A stretch of DNA of 64,000 nt, taken from contig OY755047.1 of the NCBI GenBank assembly GCA_963576565.1, forward strand, positions 10,681,764 through 10,745,763. Direction: 5' to 3'. Shown here piece by piece: positions 20,938-32,372 of the stretch (position 1 is the stretch's first letter; each line of letters starts with the position of its first letter). Source of the stretch: Aspidapion aeneum. Lineage: Eukaryota; Arthropoda; Insecta; Coleoptera; Brentidae. The position numbers and the translations under genes were made by a program. The notes beneath the pieces are model-generated. The model did not search any database. It saw only the letters and a list, made by a program, of their open reading frames with translations, and was not told where the DNA came from.

Positions 20938-22125
20938 TACCTATCTATTGAACCTCTTTTGGACAAAGGCCTCCCCCAATATCTTCCACTCTTCTCTGCC
21001 TGTCGCCGTGTTCATCCGTCTAGTTCCCGCATGTTTCTTCAAATCGTCCGCCCTTTTCATTTGGGGTCTTCCTCTACTTCTTTTATTTTCCCAAGTTCTC
21101 CAGTTTACAATACATTTGTTCCATCGATGGTCTTTCTGTTTGATATTATGACCAACGAATTTCCAATTTTATCTTGCTACTTCTCATCTGACATCCATTA
21201 CTTTTGTTTTATTTCTTATCCATTCATTCCATTTTCTGTTAGCTTTACATGTAACATTTGTCTTTCCATTGATCTTTGGGCTTTTGTTACCTTATCCATG
21301 TTTGATTTTGTAAGTGTTCAGGCCTGGGATCCATATGTAAATACTGGAAGGATACATTGGTTATACACTCTCGTTTTGAGGTACTAAGCATATTTTTGTA
21401 TTTTTTAAGATGTAGCTTAATTTATAGAATTCTCCCAGGCCAATGTTACTCGTCTCTTGATTTCAGCTGTTTTATATTTCTCTACTTGTTTTATTTTTTC
21501 TTGGTTTATTCTGATTGAGATATCTTTATCTATGTTTGTTATGATTTTAGTTTTTGTGTAGTTTATACTTAAGCTCATATTTTAAGATGCTATATCCAGT
21601 TCTACCAGCACTTTTATCAGTTTAGGTGGTTCAAGTATTGTACGCTTACTTTGATGCCTATTTCTTCTCAATCTAAGTCTTTAAAAACATCTTTTAGGGC
21701 CTGGTTAAATAGTTTAGGGGATATTGTGTCACCCCGTCTCATACCTCTTCTAATGTGGATTGGCTTGGTTCCTTTGTGGATTTTGATTGATGTTGTTGCT
21801 TCGCTATATATATTGGCTATTAAATCTGTGTATTTGTGAATTATTCGGCTATTAATTAAAGATGCTTTTACTGCCCAGTGCTCAATGCTATCGAGAGGTT
21901 TTTCAAACTCATAAATGTAATATATATAAAAATGTTGTATTCGTTGGCTGCTTCTATTAGCATTTTTATGGTTAAGAGGTCGTCAACTTCACTGAACCTA
22001 TTCTGAAGCCTTGTTCTTTTGATTGATATCCGTCAAATTTTGTTAATATTTTCGTGAAAAGCTTATAAATTACATTGAGGAGTGTTATAGGTCAATAGCT
22101 TTTAGGTCTGTTCAATTTCTTGTGT
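20938..22125 (-). pseudogene. RTE-like LINE fragment A (RT to 3' end), degraded
   Basis: On the minus strand, from the high coordinate downward, the reading recovers reverse-transcriptase signatures in broken frames: a fingers segment resembling RPxSLLNVIYKLFTKILT, then EQGFR, then YEFEKPLDSIEHWAVKASL (Asp of palm motif A), then RRGMRRGDTISPKLFNQAL (motif B, near 21720). The 3' part ends in a conserved tail region (complement near 20945-21125) shared with fragments B and C, which codes for a Lys/Arg-rich C-terminus before an ATAGATA-type tail. The YADD block is degraded. This layout matches RTE-clade elements, which encode an apurinic endonuclease plus RT, but the clade call is by resemblance only. 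It is truncated at its 5' end near 22125. Confidence 0.75.
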
Positions 22126-22587
22126 AGTTTTTATATAGGTACATACAATATTAAAAATATCATTTTTGTCGCCCAAATATTTACTCCTTGCAAAAAAAGT
22201 ACCCTGCGGGCCGGTATTTCTTGTCCACACTTCATTTGTTTTTTATGCGACAGGGTTCTTTTTTAATTAAAAAACAAAAAAGAAGAATACAGGTGACGTC
22301 TGCTGTTTTTATTTTTATTTTAGATTCAATTACTTGCACTGGAACCAGAAACATTTGTCTTTTACTTTGTAATCAATCAATTCAATTTATTGTTTCTAAG
22401 AAAAATACATTTTTTCTATAAAAAGAGGTTCCGAACAAACTAATGTGTACAAAAAATAAATGGAATGAGTGAAGATAAACCTAAAAATTAAAATTAATAA
22501 TAATAATAGCTTTCTAAATAACTATCTTAGTAAAAAACAAACTAACAAGAAAAAAGTTTTATAAATGTTTACACTAAAGTATGTTGT

Positions 22588-22589
<2 letters not shown>
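22126..22589. other. no gene seen
   Basis: AT-rich spacer between LINE fragment A and the (TA)n tract. Its open frame of 77 codons has no recognisable domain. Confidence 0.5.

Positions 22590-22626
<37 letters not shown>
22590..22626. repeat. (TA)n microsatellite at a LINE 5' junction
   Basis: About 18 TA units, followed by ATAATATATGCTGAA, where LINE homology begins. The 5'-truncated LINE starts within a few bases of this tract. Confidence 0.95.
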
Positions 22627-22629
<3 letters not shown>

Positions 22630-22635
22630 ATATAT

Positions 22636-24078
22636 GCTGAAATGCTCAAATATGGATCAGAGAAACTAATCGAAAATCTCACATATATTATCAATCAATG
22701 CATAAACGGACATCCAGTACCTGATGATTGGAAAATTGCATTCATATCCTCAATACATAAAAAAGGAAACAAGCTGGATTGCAACAATTACAGAGGAATT
22801 TCAGTAACTAGTACTCTCAGTAGATTGTACGGTAGGATTCTTAGAGATCTAATAGAGAAGGATTTTCATGAACAAGAAGAAGAAGAGCAAAGTGGGTTTC
22901 GTGCAGGCAGATCTTGTAGTGGTAATGTTTTTTGTCTTAAACAAGTAATTGAGAAAAGGAGCGCCAGAAATATAGAGACTCATGTTACCTTTGTGGACCT
23001 ACAAAAAGCATATGATACCGTTCCAGTAGAAAAACTATGGACAGTGCTAGAGCAAACTAATATGAATCATACATACATAAAAGCGATAAAAGAACTATAC
23101 AAAGGGTCAAAATCTAAAATTAAAATTGGAAATCGACTTTCAAAAGAATTCCTGGTAACAAAAGGCTTAAGACAGGGATGTTGTATTTCTCCAACTCTTT
23201 TTAAAATATATATCGCAGTAGCTCTAAAAAACTGGAAACGGAAAGTGCACGGCATGGGAATACAACTTAACGGCCGATTTACCATATACACACTACAGTT
23301 TACTGACGACCAAGTAATTGTAGCTAATGATAAAGAGGACATGGAGTATATGATGAGAAAGTTAATGGAAGAATACCAAAAGTGGGGATTAACAGTGAAC
23401 GTGGACAAGACACAGTACTTATGTATTGGAAACGAATCCAGTGAGTTAGAACTAGACAATGGACAAGTAATATCTCCATGCAATGAGTATGTATACTTGG
23501 GTGTCACATTTGATAAAACAGGAACAGACTGTAAAGAACTGGAAAAAAGAATAGTAAAAGCAAAAAAGGTTATTGGATGTCTTAACAGTATTTTATGAAG
23601 CAGAGAGATAAAAAAGAATGTAAAATTTAACATATATGAAACAATGGTGAAAAGCACGCTGTTGTATGGAATAGAGACTTGTCGCGTAACAGAAAAATAC
23701 AAAACAAAAATGGAAAGTGTCGAAATGGATGCAATAAGAAGATCAATGAGAATATCTAGAACAGATCACATAAGAAAGGAGATCATAAAAGAAAGAATGG
23801 GAATCGAAGGGAGCATAACGGATGACATCACTAAAAGACAACTGTTATGGTACGGCCATGTACAACGGATGAACGACGGAAGATTACCAAAGCAGGTCCT
23901 AGAATGGCAACCAATAGGGCGCAGAAAAAGAGGGCGTCCTAAACTAGAATGGCAACAGTCAATGCAAAGATCAATGAGTCAAAAAAATCTGACAGAAGAT
24001 GATTGTCAGGATCGAAGGAGGTGGAGAATAGGCGTCGGACAACGTAGAAAAACGTTCTAAACCGACTAAATAATAATA
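22636..24078 (+). pseudogene. non-LTR retrotransposon RT, family L copy 1 (one nonsense codon)
   Basis: Homology starts in frame at 22636 (AEMLKYGS) and runs to a stop at 24058-24060. It shows the RT palm series in order: NNYRGISVTSTLSRLYGRIL, EEQSGFRAGRSCSGNVF, VDLQKAYDTVP (motif A Asp), GLRQGCCISPTLF (motif B), LQFTDDQVIVA (motif C, with Thr in place of the usual Ala), GLTVNVDKTQYL and YLGVTFDKTG. The C-terminal part has WYGHVQRMNDGRLPKQVLEW and GRRKRGRPKLEW. A TGA at 23596-23598 interrupts an otherwise continuous frame between NSIL and SREIKKNVK. A Trp codon is the likely ancestor. The 3' end is AACCGACTAAATAATAATAAT. Four shorter copies occur in this window. The endonuclease part is missing because of 5' truncation at the (TA)n tract. 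Confidence 0.9.
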
Positions 24079-24330
24079 ATGTTGTAGATTGGAATTTGAA
24101 TAAATGCATTGTAGTACTAATCTCCAAACATTAAGTAGTGGCGTGTCGTTAAAATGCCAATAAGAGTGTAAGCTAAAGACTTGGCGTCACGTCTTTTACT
24201 TTGTATTTACCATATACGTAAGGAATATTACGTATATAGTATTTACAGATGCAAAAAAATGCGAAATTTTTTCCATTGACATTACTGTATCCCATTTAAA
24301 AAAAAAGTGTTTTTTACCATAACTCACCTA
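24079..24330. other. no gene seen
   Basis: Short AT-rich spacer between the LINE 3' end and the next palindromic element. Confidence 0.5.
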
Positions 24331-25580
24331 CGTGACATTTGAAAAAATATTACAAAGGAGGGAGGCACTAAATACATTGTTTACCGGGATGTTCAAGGTC
24401 AAACCTTCCTGATATTTTTACCAAAAAGAACTGGGGGGTCATAGGATTTGTTTTCGAGCTATACTTATTTAAATGCGCGCCACTGAAATATGGAAAAATA
24501 TTATCTTTTGTATTTTTTTTGTAATAACTTATCGCCAAATAAAAATAATAAACTGATATTATTATTAGTTTATTGACAAAAGAGTCGTTTTAGGAATTTT
24601 ATTAATTTTTGACATATAGTTTGCATCACATACCTACAGAGTGGCTCAAAATAATTAAGAAAAAATACAGGAAAAATACCTGAGATTTACTAAATATAAA
24701 GAAAGGACACTGAAAATGCATGGTCAAAGTTAACTTCACTTGCTTTCATGTGAGTCGTTTTAACTATTCTAGAGTGATGTTTTCATAATAGATCATGTGA
24801 TAAGTTTACAGGGTATTTCAAAAAAATTTTCAACTAAACAAAATTAATATTGGTTTTTTATTTCTATTTGACGAGAAGTTATAGCAAAAAAACTACAAAA
24901 TGTCACATTTTTCTATATTCCAATGGCGCGGATTTAAATAATTATAGCTCGAAAACAAAACCGATGACCCCCAATTTCTTTTTTTTTTTTACATAATAGT
25001 GTTTAGACGGCTTGGGCCCTACATATCATAAATTCACCTCATTTAACGCATCACGGTAAACACACTATTCCGTAGACAATAATTAGTAAACATGTCATGC
25101 GTTGAATTTTTTTTTAAATACCCTGTAAACTTATCACATAACCTATTATGCAAACATCACTCTAGAATAGTTAAAACGATTCACATGAAAGCAAGTGAAG
25201 TTAATCTTGACCATGCATTTTCAGTGTCCTTTCTTTATATTTATTAAATCTCAGGTATTTTTCCTGTATTTTGTATTTTGAGCCACTCTGTAGGTATATG
25301 ACGCAAACTATTTGTCAAAAATTGATAAAATTTTTAAAAGGACTCTTTTGTCAATAAAATAACACTAATATCAGTTTTTTATTTTTATTTGGCGATGAGT
25401 TATTACAAAAAAACTACAACAGGTCATATTTTTCGAAACTAATTCTATGACCCCCCAAATTTTTTTAGTAAAGAGATTAGGAACGTTTGGCCTTCAACAT
25501 ATCTCCAATTCAACTCATCTGAGGCATCCCGGTAAACAATGTATTTAGTGCCTCCTGATTTGTTCATTTAACCGACCCTG
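24331..25580. mobile_element. long palindromic element 2 (~1.25 kb, arms ~550-600 bp)
   Basis: The left arm (from GAGGCACTAAATACATTG at 24362) is mirrored by the right arm ending CAATGTATTTAGTGCCTCC at 25555. Matching inner blocks include CCTACAGAGTGGCTCAAAAT, AATGCATGGTCAAAGTTAAC, ACTATTCTAGAGTGATG and TAAGTTTACAGGGTATTT. The fold centre is near 24955. The right end extends to ACCCTG at 25580, followed by TA. The left end is less well preserved, and CGTGACATTT after TA at 24329 is the best counterpart. No coding region is present. The ACCCTG|TA end matches the palindromes at 42 and 52 kb, which suggests a common TA-targeting family or a shared transposase source. Confidence 0.75.
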
Positions 25581-25582
25581 TA

Positions 25583-26276
25583 CCTCTAATATTAACGAAG
25601 GTAGTATTAGTGCTGATTTAACTTTGAACATCCCGTATATTTTTTTAATAACAGAAGTTTTTTCTCACAACACGTTTTTGTGCCTTTTTAACTTTCCTCT
25701 ATCACTTTTTGGCATCCGTCATAAGCTTGGATAACCAATAGGTAGGTAATAAATTTAAAAGGAGGAAAATGTAACTTTCCGCTTTTCCGATTTCCAAACT
25801 TCCAATGTCTGACTGGTGCTTTTCCCGGAATTTCCAAGAAGGCGCACAAACGTATTGAAAATTATTTTCTCCAGCTACAAGTTAACGGAATTGTCACTAT
25901 ATATTTTTAGAATATGCTTTATCTATGATTTCAATTTTCCAGGTATTTTTATCGATTATAAAAATAAAGAATCTTAGAAAAAGCATTCGAAAACGTTTTA
26001 ATTTGTTTTATCTACTAGTCTAGGGGGGGGGGGCAAAATTTTATATTGAATGGAAAATAAGAAACCTTACCTAAACAATTTTATTTTAGAATTTTACAAA
26101 CAAGCAGCTAGTGGTGTAGTTTTTAGTTTATTTGTTTATAGATAAAGTCTATTCGCCCTTATTTTACATGCGCAAAGTACTCGGATTAGCACCAGTTTCA
26201 GACTAATCATGGCCCCGTAGAGCAACCTCAAAAATCCCACAGAATTTTAAAATCTATTAACCTACTAAGTATTTTT
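25583..26276. other. no gene seen; short G run
   Basis: AT-rich. Holds a G12-type run near 26023-26034. No domain or further repeat was recognised. Confidence 0.5.
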
Positions 26277-26416
26277 AGCTCACACATATACTATACTATA
26301 GTAGTGTGAGCTATGGTGATCCTAATTTTTTCGAGAAAAAAAAAGTTGCTCCGATTTCAAAAATTTTTATATATCTTTGCGTTTCAGATGATTTTGAAAC
26401 TTTTTTGTTGCGCCTC

Positions 26417-26448
26417 TGTCTGTCTGTCTGTCTATCTGTCTGTCTGTA

Positions 26449-26499
<51 letters not shown>

Positions 26500-26520
26500 G
26501 TGTCTGTATGTCTGTCTGTA
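26417..26520. repeat. (TGTC)n microsatellite
   Basis: About 26 tetranucleotide units with occasional TATC, TATG and TGTG variants. Three overlapping open frames on both strands are purely a product of this tract (poly Cys-Leu-Ser-Val or Asp-Arg-Gln-Thr) and are not genes. Confidence 0.95.
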
Positions 26521-26648
26521 ACGACCAACGCACATAACTTAAAAACCGCTTAGCCGATTTTAATGAAATTTGCTACCTAGGCTGGGTCTTGGGTCGAGAT
26601 GGTCCCATTTAAAAATGAACAAAATCCACCGAACACAAACCAAATAAA

Positions 26649-27001
26649 AGGGTGGGGGTAGATTTCAAAAATTAGATTTTATGTGAAAATATGGCGTGTG
26701 TGATATTAAACGAAAGGTAATTGAGTCTGCAGTTAAATAAAATACATTTTAATTTATTTAAAAAAAAAGGGTGGGGGTATATTTTAAAAATTAGAGTTTA
26801 AGTGAAAATATGGCGTGTGTGATATCAAACGAAAGGTAATTGAGTCCGGACTTTAACAAAATACATTTTAGTTTTTGTTTTTTTGTAAGGGTGGGGGTAG
26901 ATTTCAAAAATTTGAGTTTAAGTCAAAACATGGCTTGTGTGGTATCAAACAAAAGGTAATTTAGTCTGGAGTTGAATAAAATATATTTCAGTTTTTAGTT
27001 A
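26649..27001. repeat. three-copy ~120-bp minisatellite (GGGTGGGGGTAG unit)
   Basis: GGGTGGGGGTA begins units at about 26650, 26769 and 26889. Each is followed by a TTTCAAAAATTxGAxTTTA block, AAAxATGGCGTGTGTG, GATATCAAACGAAAGGTAAT and ATAAAATACATTTTA. Spacing is 119-120 bp. Confidence 0.9.
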
Positions 27002-27046
27002 TATTAGCTCACACGTACACTATAACTATAGTACCTAGTGTGAGCT

Positions 27047-28366
27047 TAGGGGCCCATATATTGGCAGAGTATTTTTTTTGCCATATTTTCATTATGTTCG
27101 GTAATGTTTTGCCCATAGGCACTTTTCAATTGGCACTTAATATAAGTCTTGCCTGGCATACAAAATTCTAAGTGGTTACTTAAATAAGTAGCACTTACTT
27201 TGTATCTTTAACTTTTCACTAAAGTGCTTGATATCACACATTACCTTTGCTACCCACGCAGGATCACTTCGTGGATTGTTTATAATAAGACAAATAAAGC
27301 AAAAAAAATCATTTCGTTTTTCATAACCGCACAACCAGTTTTCATAATCGAATAGTTTCTTATTACTTGCACTAAAATGTTTTTAGGTCCGGTCTATGTG
27401 GCCCTGAAGATTTTATTTGTAATCGAAGTTCATATGTCACCGTTTTTAACTTTGCACAGTTAATTATATAATCGACGATATAGCAAGGCTTTTAACTACG
27501 GACCCTGACGTACTCCAAATCAAAACAAATTCATACGTCTTCATTAAGGATAGAACCGGCAATACGTAGGAAGGGCAACGAACGGTTTAGCACGATGAAT
27601 ATGGCCGACGTCAACTAAAACAAACATTCCTCCTGCCGCCGCGCGAGAACAGCCACCCTAACACCGCTGAAAAACGAGTGAAATTAAAATCTTGTCCGGT
27701 GCGGTGCTGCCGGCTTGTAATTATTTACGCTAAAAAAGTTTACCCAGTTAACCACAGATTAAAAAAAATAACTACACATGTCCTAAGGAAAGATTTAACT
27801 TTTTTTAAATAAATTAATTAAAAATACTGGTTGTTGTTTAGTTTTGGGGGGCACTGCCCCGTTACCTTCCCTGTAGCAGCCACCACTAATTGGAACACCC
27901 TGTATATAAGCCTGTTCTGCTCAAAGTCAAAGTTAAGGTATCAAATATTCATTAAATCTGTCTGTCTGTCTATGTATATTTAGACTGTTGTTTGAAGTTT
28001 CTTACATGTTTTAAATGTCAAAGTTTAAACAATGCGAACTTCTCTTTGCACTTAGTGAATTTTCATCAAGATTAATGCGACACCGAAGACATTAATATTA
28101 TCATATCCGCATACACACCTAGTATAATAGGAATTTTGGAACAAGCTAACAAGGCCATTTTATATTATAATACATGGCATGATGTGGAACATTAATTTGA
28201 TTTTCATGAAATTAAACCTTTAATCCATAGTGTAATATGATCCTTACAGTTTTAGTCTTAAAAATGTGACGATATTTTTTACATTACACGGTACGTACAT
28301 AGAAAAAATCTACCTTAGAAAATGAACTCTAGAGTGCCCCCGAAAAAATATTTTTTAAAATTACAT
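27047..28366. other. no gene seen; GC-richer block 27560-27720
   Basis: Mostly AT-rich. Around 27560-27720 the base composition rises (CCTGCCGCCGCGCGAGAACA and GTCCGGTGCGGTGCTGCCGG), unlike the surroundings. GGAACACCCTGTATATAAG near 27890 resembles the TA/CAGGGTG ends of the long palindromes and may be a lone remnant. A short CTGTCTGTCTGTC tract lies at 27958. No coding region is supported. Confidence 0.45.
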
Positions 28367-29345
28367 TAAATACTACTACTATGTCGGTTTAGAACGTTTT
28401 TCTACGTTGTCCGACGCCTATTGTCCACCTCCTTCGATCCTGACAATCATTTTCTGTCAGGTTTTTTTAAATCTTTTATCTTTGGATTGATTGTTGTCAT
28501 TCTAGTTTAGGACGCCCGCTTTTGTGCGCCCTATTGGTTGCCATTCTATGACCTGCTTTGGCAATCTTTCGCCGTTCATCCGTTGTACATGGCAGTACCA
28601 TATTAGTTGTCTTTTAGTGATGTCATCCGTTATGCTTCCCTTGATTCCCATTTTTTCTTTTATGATCTCATGTCTAATGTGATCTGTTCTATTGCATCCG
28701 TTTCGACACTTTCCATTTTTGTTTTGTATTTTTCTGTTACTTTTCACCATTGTTTTATATATGTTAAATTTTACATTCTTTTTTATCTCTCTGCTCCATA
28801 AAATACTGGTAATACTATTCTTTTTTCCAGTTCTTTACAGTCTGTGTCTTATCAAATGTGACACCCACGTATACAAACTCATTGCATGGAGATATTGTTT
28901 ATCCATTGTCTAGTTCTAACTCACTGGATACGTTTCCAATACATAAGTACTGTGTCTTGTCCACGTTCACTGTTAATCCCCACTTCTGGTATTCTTCCGT
29001 TACCTTTTTCATCATATACTCCATGTCTTCTATATCATTAGCTACAATTATTTGGTCGTCAACAAACTGTAGTATGTATATGGTAAATCGGTCGTTAGGT
29101 TGTATTTCCATGCCGTGCACTTAGCGTTTCCAGTTTTTTAGAGCTCCTGCGATATATATTTTAAAAAGAGTTGGAGAGATACAACATCCCTGTGTTAAGT
29201 TTTCGTTACCAGGAATTCTTTTGAATGTCGATTTCCAATTTTAATTTTAGATTTTGACCCTTTGTATAGTTCTTTTAGTGCTCTTATGTATGTGTAATTT
29301 ATATTGGTTTGCTCTAACACTGTCCATAATTTTTCTACTGGAAAA
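28367..29345 (-). pseudogene. LINE family L copy 2 (minus strand, 5' truncated)
   Basis: The reverse complement matches copy 1 from VEKLWTVLEQTN onward to the 3' end, which reads AACCGACATAGTAGTAGTA. Surviving pieces include LQFVDDQIIVANDIEDMEY (motif C with Val for Ala), YQKWGLTVNVDKTQYLCIG, and GSITDDITKRQLIWYCHVQR. Frames are interrupted several times, and a short internal deletion after LPKQVIEW ends the open frame early. The motif B region (near 29190) is degraded. It is inactive. The boundary at 29345 is a plain 5' truncation followed by unrelated sequence. Confidence 0.88.
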
Positions 29346-29635
29346 TTACAATAAATACTTTGCAATAAAAATAAACTTTATTGAACGCTAAATCATGTGA
29401 ATCTTGCAGAACTTCGAAGTACCCTATTATCCTATATTTCCTGACATCATTTTTCATTTTAAAATGGTCTATTGGATAGATTTATGCAAACATATACATC
29501 GCGGCGATATTTTGTTGTGAAGAATTGACACCAATTTAAAATTTAAAATCGAAATAGCAAAACGACCTCTTTTAACTTAGCATTACATTTATACCACTTC
29601 GGAATTGGAGATTCGTAATATAAGCATTCTATTTA

Positions 29636-30335
29636 GTGTGGACGTAGGCCTCTCCCAATATCTTCCACTCTTCTCTGTCTGTCACCGTGTTCATCCATCT
29701 TGTTCCCGCATATTTCTTCAAATCGTCCGTTCATTTCATTGGGGGTATTCCACTACTATTTTTTTTTGTTTTCCCAAGGTCTTCAGTATACGATACATTT
29801 GTTCAATTGTCTTTTTGTCTTATATAATGACTAGCGAATTTTCATTTAATTTGCCTACCTCTTCTCTGACATCCCTTACTTTTGTTCTTTTTTTTTAACC
29901 TTATTCATATTTGACTTTTTAAGTGTCCAGGTATGGGTTCCATAGGTGAGTACCGGAAGAATACACTTCGTTTGAGGTATTGAGGATATATATTTAATTT
30001 ACAGAATGCCGCTCAGGCCAATCTTATTCGTCTCTTAATTTCAGCTGATTGGTATTCTTTTTTTAGTTTTATAATATGTCCCAGGTATATTCCTCTACTT
30101 GTTCTATTTTTTTTTTCATTTTGATCGTGATATCTTCATCTGTGTCTGTTATGATTTTATTTTTAGTGTAGTTCGTACCCAAGTCTATATTTTCAGCTGC
30201 TGCATCTAGTTCTTCCAGCATTTTTATTAATTCTTCTTTCTTGTCCGTTATTAGAACAATATCGTCAGCATATTTTAGCCTGTTTAAGTATTGTCCGTTT
30301 ACCGTGATGCCTATTTCTTTCCAATCTAAGTTTTA
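29636..30335 (-). pseudogene. RTE-like LINE fragment B (3' portion)
   Basis: The reverse complement of this region matches the 3' half of fragment A: the tail region near 29645-29790 (GGCCTCTCCCAATATCTTCC on the plus strand) and a palm-region piece near 30225-30330 whose complement reads AKYADDIVLI-like. Frames are broken. It appears 5' truncated at about 30335. It is not coding now. Confidence 0.7.
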
Positions 30336-31089
30336 AAAAAGTTTAATCTTATTAAGTTGTACTAAAAGTAATGAGATGAACTATACGACAAATACTATTC
30401 ATAACTGTTCTGGTAAATATACGTTTTAATCCATCGGTAACGTTTCGACAATGGTTTTTGTCTTCATCAGACCTTCAGACTAGATCGTACATTGGAACAA
30501 CAAAAAACAAGAATTCAAGCACATCAGGAAAACAAACGGCACAAAATTAAAAACGAAACCCAACATTAATCTGCTAATTATTTATATTTTCTTTATATAT
30601 ATTTCATAACTTTTTCTAAATTTTAGTTTTTTCAATGGTGGTAGACTGGCAGTGCTAATCTTAGTTTTACCTTATTAAAGGAAAACGGTGGGCTCAACCA
30701 TATTTTTGTTTCTTTTACGAAAAATTTATTTATTCATTTCTTAATAGACAATGCTAATTTTAAAAAGGGAAATTTGTTGTTTTTTTAACTCTTCTTTTTT
30801 ATGTCAGATTAATCAATAGTTGTAGGCAGATTATGATATTCTTTCTCTTATTTTGAAATGGAATTAACTCGAAATATCCTCAAATATCTACGCAAATATT
30901 TGACATGATGTGCGTAAGAGCCTACAAAATATCTAAAATATTTGCATAGGAAATCCAATATCAGAGCACGGATTTCTTAAAAAGAAAATCGATTGAGGTC
31001 TGCCATCACGGGAAAATTTCTCACACGACACCGAAATTCTTTAAAAAGATGGTCGTATAGTAACAATGATCTTTCAAGAGAATGTTTTT
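30336..31089. other. no gene seen
   Basis: Spacer between two RTE-like pieces. It carries GGTAACGTTTCGACAATGG and GTCTTCATCAGACC near 30436-30473, a phrase that looks like repeat-derived sequence, but I cannot assign it. Confidence 0.4.
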
Positions 31090-32372
31090 TCTAGGCTATA
31101 TACAAACAACTGGAAAGAATCAGTATCCATTATTCTACACAAGAGATTTATAAGCTTTTCACAAATATATTAACAGATAACTATAAAATTTGATGGATAT
31201 CAATCAAAAGAACAAGCAGGCTTCAGAAAAGATGTCAGTACAGTTGATCACCTAATAACAATGAAAATCCTAATAGAACGAGCCAACGTATACAACAATC
31301 CACTATCTATTGCATTTATAAAGACTTTGAAAAAGCCTTTGATAGAATTAAGCACTGGGCAGTGAAAGCATCTTTAAATAATAACCGAATAGATCACAGA
31401 TACACAGACATAATAGACAATATATATAGCGAAGCAACAATATCAATCAAAATCCACGAAGGAACCAATCGAATCCTTATAAGAAAAGGTATCAGTCAGG
31501 GTAACACAATATTTCCTAAAGTATTTAACCAGGGCCTAGAAGATTTTTTTCGAAAACAGATTGGGAAGAAATAGGCTTCAAAGTAACCGGACAATACTTG
31601 AATCACCTAAGATATGCTGACAATATCGCCTTAATAACAGATAAGAAAGAAGAACTAATAAAAATGCTGGAAGAACTAGATACAGCAGCTAAAAATATAG
31701 GCTTGAGTATGAACTACACTAAAATTAAAAAATACAAACACAGATAAAAATATCACGATCAGAATGAACCAAGAAAAAATGGAACAAGTAGAGGACTATA
31801 TATATCTGGAACAAATTATATTAAACTAAAGAAAGAAAACCAAACGGCTGAAATCAAGAGACAAATAAGATTGTCCTGGGTAGCATTCGGTAAAATAAGC
31901 TACAAATTAAAAAATCACAAGTATCCTCAATACCTCAATACTTCAAAACGAAAGTGTATAACCAAGTTATCCTTACTGTACTCACATATGGATCCCAGAG
32001 GAGATAAGGTTTCAAAAGCCCAAAATTAAATGGAAATACAAGTGTTACATGTAAAGCTAACTATAATGAATGGATAAGATATAAAACAAAAGAAAGCGAT
32101 GTCAGAGGAGAGGGAGCAAAATTAAAATGGAAATTTTCCGGTCATAATAGCAAACAGAAAGACAATCTATGGAACAAATGTATTGTAAACTGGCGACCTT
32201 GGGAAAATAAAAGATGTAGGGGAAGAACCCAAATGAGATAGGCGGACGATTTGAAGAAACATGCCGGGACTAGATGAATGAACACGACGACTGACAGAGA
32301 AGAGTGGAAGATAATGGGGGAGGCCTATGTCCAAAGATGGATCGAAGAAGGCTAAATAGATAAATAGATACA
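31090..32372 (+). pseudogene. RTE-like LINE fragment C (plus strand, many lesions)
   Basis: The plus strand carries in order: DGYQSKEQAGFRKD (about 31195-31230), FEKAFDRIKHWAVKASLNNN (about 31327, motif A), a short open stretch with DHRYTDIIDNIYSEATISIK and IRKGISQGNTIFPKVFNQGL (motif B at about 31480), LNHLRYADNIALITDKKEE (motif C as YADN, so one catalytic Asp is lost, near 31610), and a C-terminal part with KLKWKFSGHN (about 32120) and DREEWKIMGEAYVQRWIEEG (about 32297). Frameshifts separate these. The 3' end is followed by an AAATAGATAAATAGATA tail. It is closely related to fragments A and B. The C-terminus overlaps a 74-codon minus-strand frame that is only a shadow. Confidence 0.8.

Larger units (their letters stand above)
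26277..27046. mobile_element. 770-bp repeat unit with hairpin ends
   Basis: Both ends are small hairpins with identical outer stems: AGCTCACAC...GTGTGAGCT at 26277-26312 and at 27006-27046, each enclosing a CTATA-rich inner stem. Between them lie, in order, a (TGTC)n tract, an AAAACCGCTTAGCCGATTTT phrase and three 120-bp minisatellite units. A relative of the TCTG/AACCGCTTAACCGATTTT part occurs near 1750-1835. The arrangement suggests a non-autonomous mobile unit that carries its own microsatellite. No target duplication is assigned. Confidence 0.6.

Noticed and set aside
23067..23702. 211-codon minus-strand frame
   Set aside because: It is antisense to the RT of LINE family L copy 1, and its residues are the reverse reading of RT codons.
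26306..26537. Three frames of 71-74 codons
   Set aside because: They are translations of the (TGTC)n microsatellite.
28607..29124. Plus-strand frames of 64-88 codons
   Set aside because: They are shadows of minus-strand LINE copy 2.
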